A DNA stretch of 5,077 nucleotides from Clostridiales bacterium UBA4717 (lineage in GTDB: Bacteria; Bacillota; Clostridia; Oscillospirales; CAG-272): NCBI GenBank assembly GCA_002404395.1, contig DHJP01000093.1, positions 2,287 to 7,363 on the forward strand, in the 5' to 3' direction. Below, piece by piece: positions 5,017-5,077 of the stretch (position 1 is the first letter of the stretch; every line of letters begins with the position of its first letter). The notes beneath the pieces are model-generated. The model did no database searches and was not told where the DNA came from. It saw only the letters and a program-made list of their open reading frames with translations. The position numbers and the translations under genes were made by a program.

Positions 5017-5077
5017 TGGCGGAGAAGGAGAGATTTGAACTCTCGCGCCGGTTATCCCGACCTACACCCTTAGCAGG
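5017..5077 (-). tRNA. tRNA-Ser (anticodon GCU), 3' part, cut by window edge
   Basis: The minus strand shows the anticodon loop CTGCTAA with anticodon GCT at 5074-5072 and the 3' half of the anticodon stem (GGGTG). A long variable arm GTCGG-GATAA-CCGGC marks a type II tRNA, here serine. The T arm is GAGAG-TTCAAAT-CTCTC, followed by the acceptor strand CTTCTCC, discriminator G and an encoded CCA. The D arm and 5' acceptor strand lie beyond the window. It reads AGC/AGU codons. Other tRNA genes may precede it in the same transcript. Confidence 0.95.

Noticed and set aside
1..5077. CRISPR array, insertion sequence or integrase
   Set aside because: No regularly spaced repeats, transposase or recombinase motifs were seen on either strand.

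Overview
The window looks like a piece of a mid-GC Firmicutes genome, most likely a Clostridia of the Ruminococcaceae/Oscillospiraceae type. The pointers are consensus sigma-A promoters, strong GGAGG ribosome binding sites, an ECF transporter with an MptD/Trep_Strep-type substrate-binding membrane protein, an AbiE pair and a tRNA-Ser with encoded CCA. Genus-level placement is inference.

Left half (1-2902): a divergent transporter/regulator module. On the minus strand, a strong promoter (TAGACA-17-TATAAT with extended -10) drives an ECF S component (1180-1764), then ecfT (452-1180, TGATG overlap) and an ECF-type ABC ATPase (1-455, ATGA overlap, cut by the window edge). Divergent to it is an AraC-family activator (1913-2902). 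The 148-bp gap between them holds an imperfect 18-bp dyad at the predicted transcription start, which resembles iron boxes of the DtxR/IdeR kind, and a pair of 11-bp direct repeats next to the -35 that could be the AraC site. The simplest reading is a regulated uptake system for a small molecule, plausibly a metallophore. The substrate cannot be read from the sequence.

Middle (2903-3324): 422 bp with no convincing gene. It contains a minus-oriented hairpin plus T-run close behind araC, a perfect 17-bp bidirectional terminator hairpin, and a stretch that resembles a dispersed intergenic repeat.

Right half (3325-4767): a two-gene AbiE-type (type IV) toxin-antitoxin operon on the minus strand. 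The antitoxin/repressor abiEi comes first. The nucleotidyltransferase toxin abiEii follows, starting at a GTG that overlaps the antitoxin stop. The pair has its own TTGACT-17-TATAAT promoter in a very AT-rich leader with direct repeats that could be AbiEi operators.

Right end (4938-5077): the 3' part of a tRNA-Ser(GCU) on the minus strand, with encoded CCA and a perfect 18-bp terminator hairpin behind it. A near-perfect plus-strand promoter (TTGACA-18-TGGTATAAT) points straight into that hairpin and antisense to the tRNA, with no gene visible to serve. The AT-rich AbiE pair lying next to a tRNA 3' end fits an integrated accessory segment, but no second att copy is visible here.
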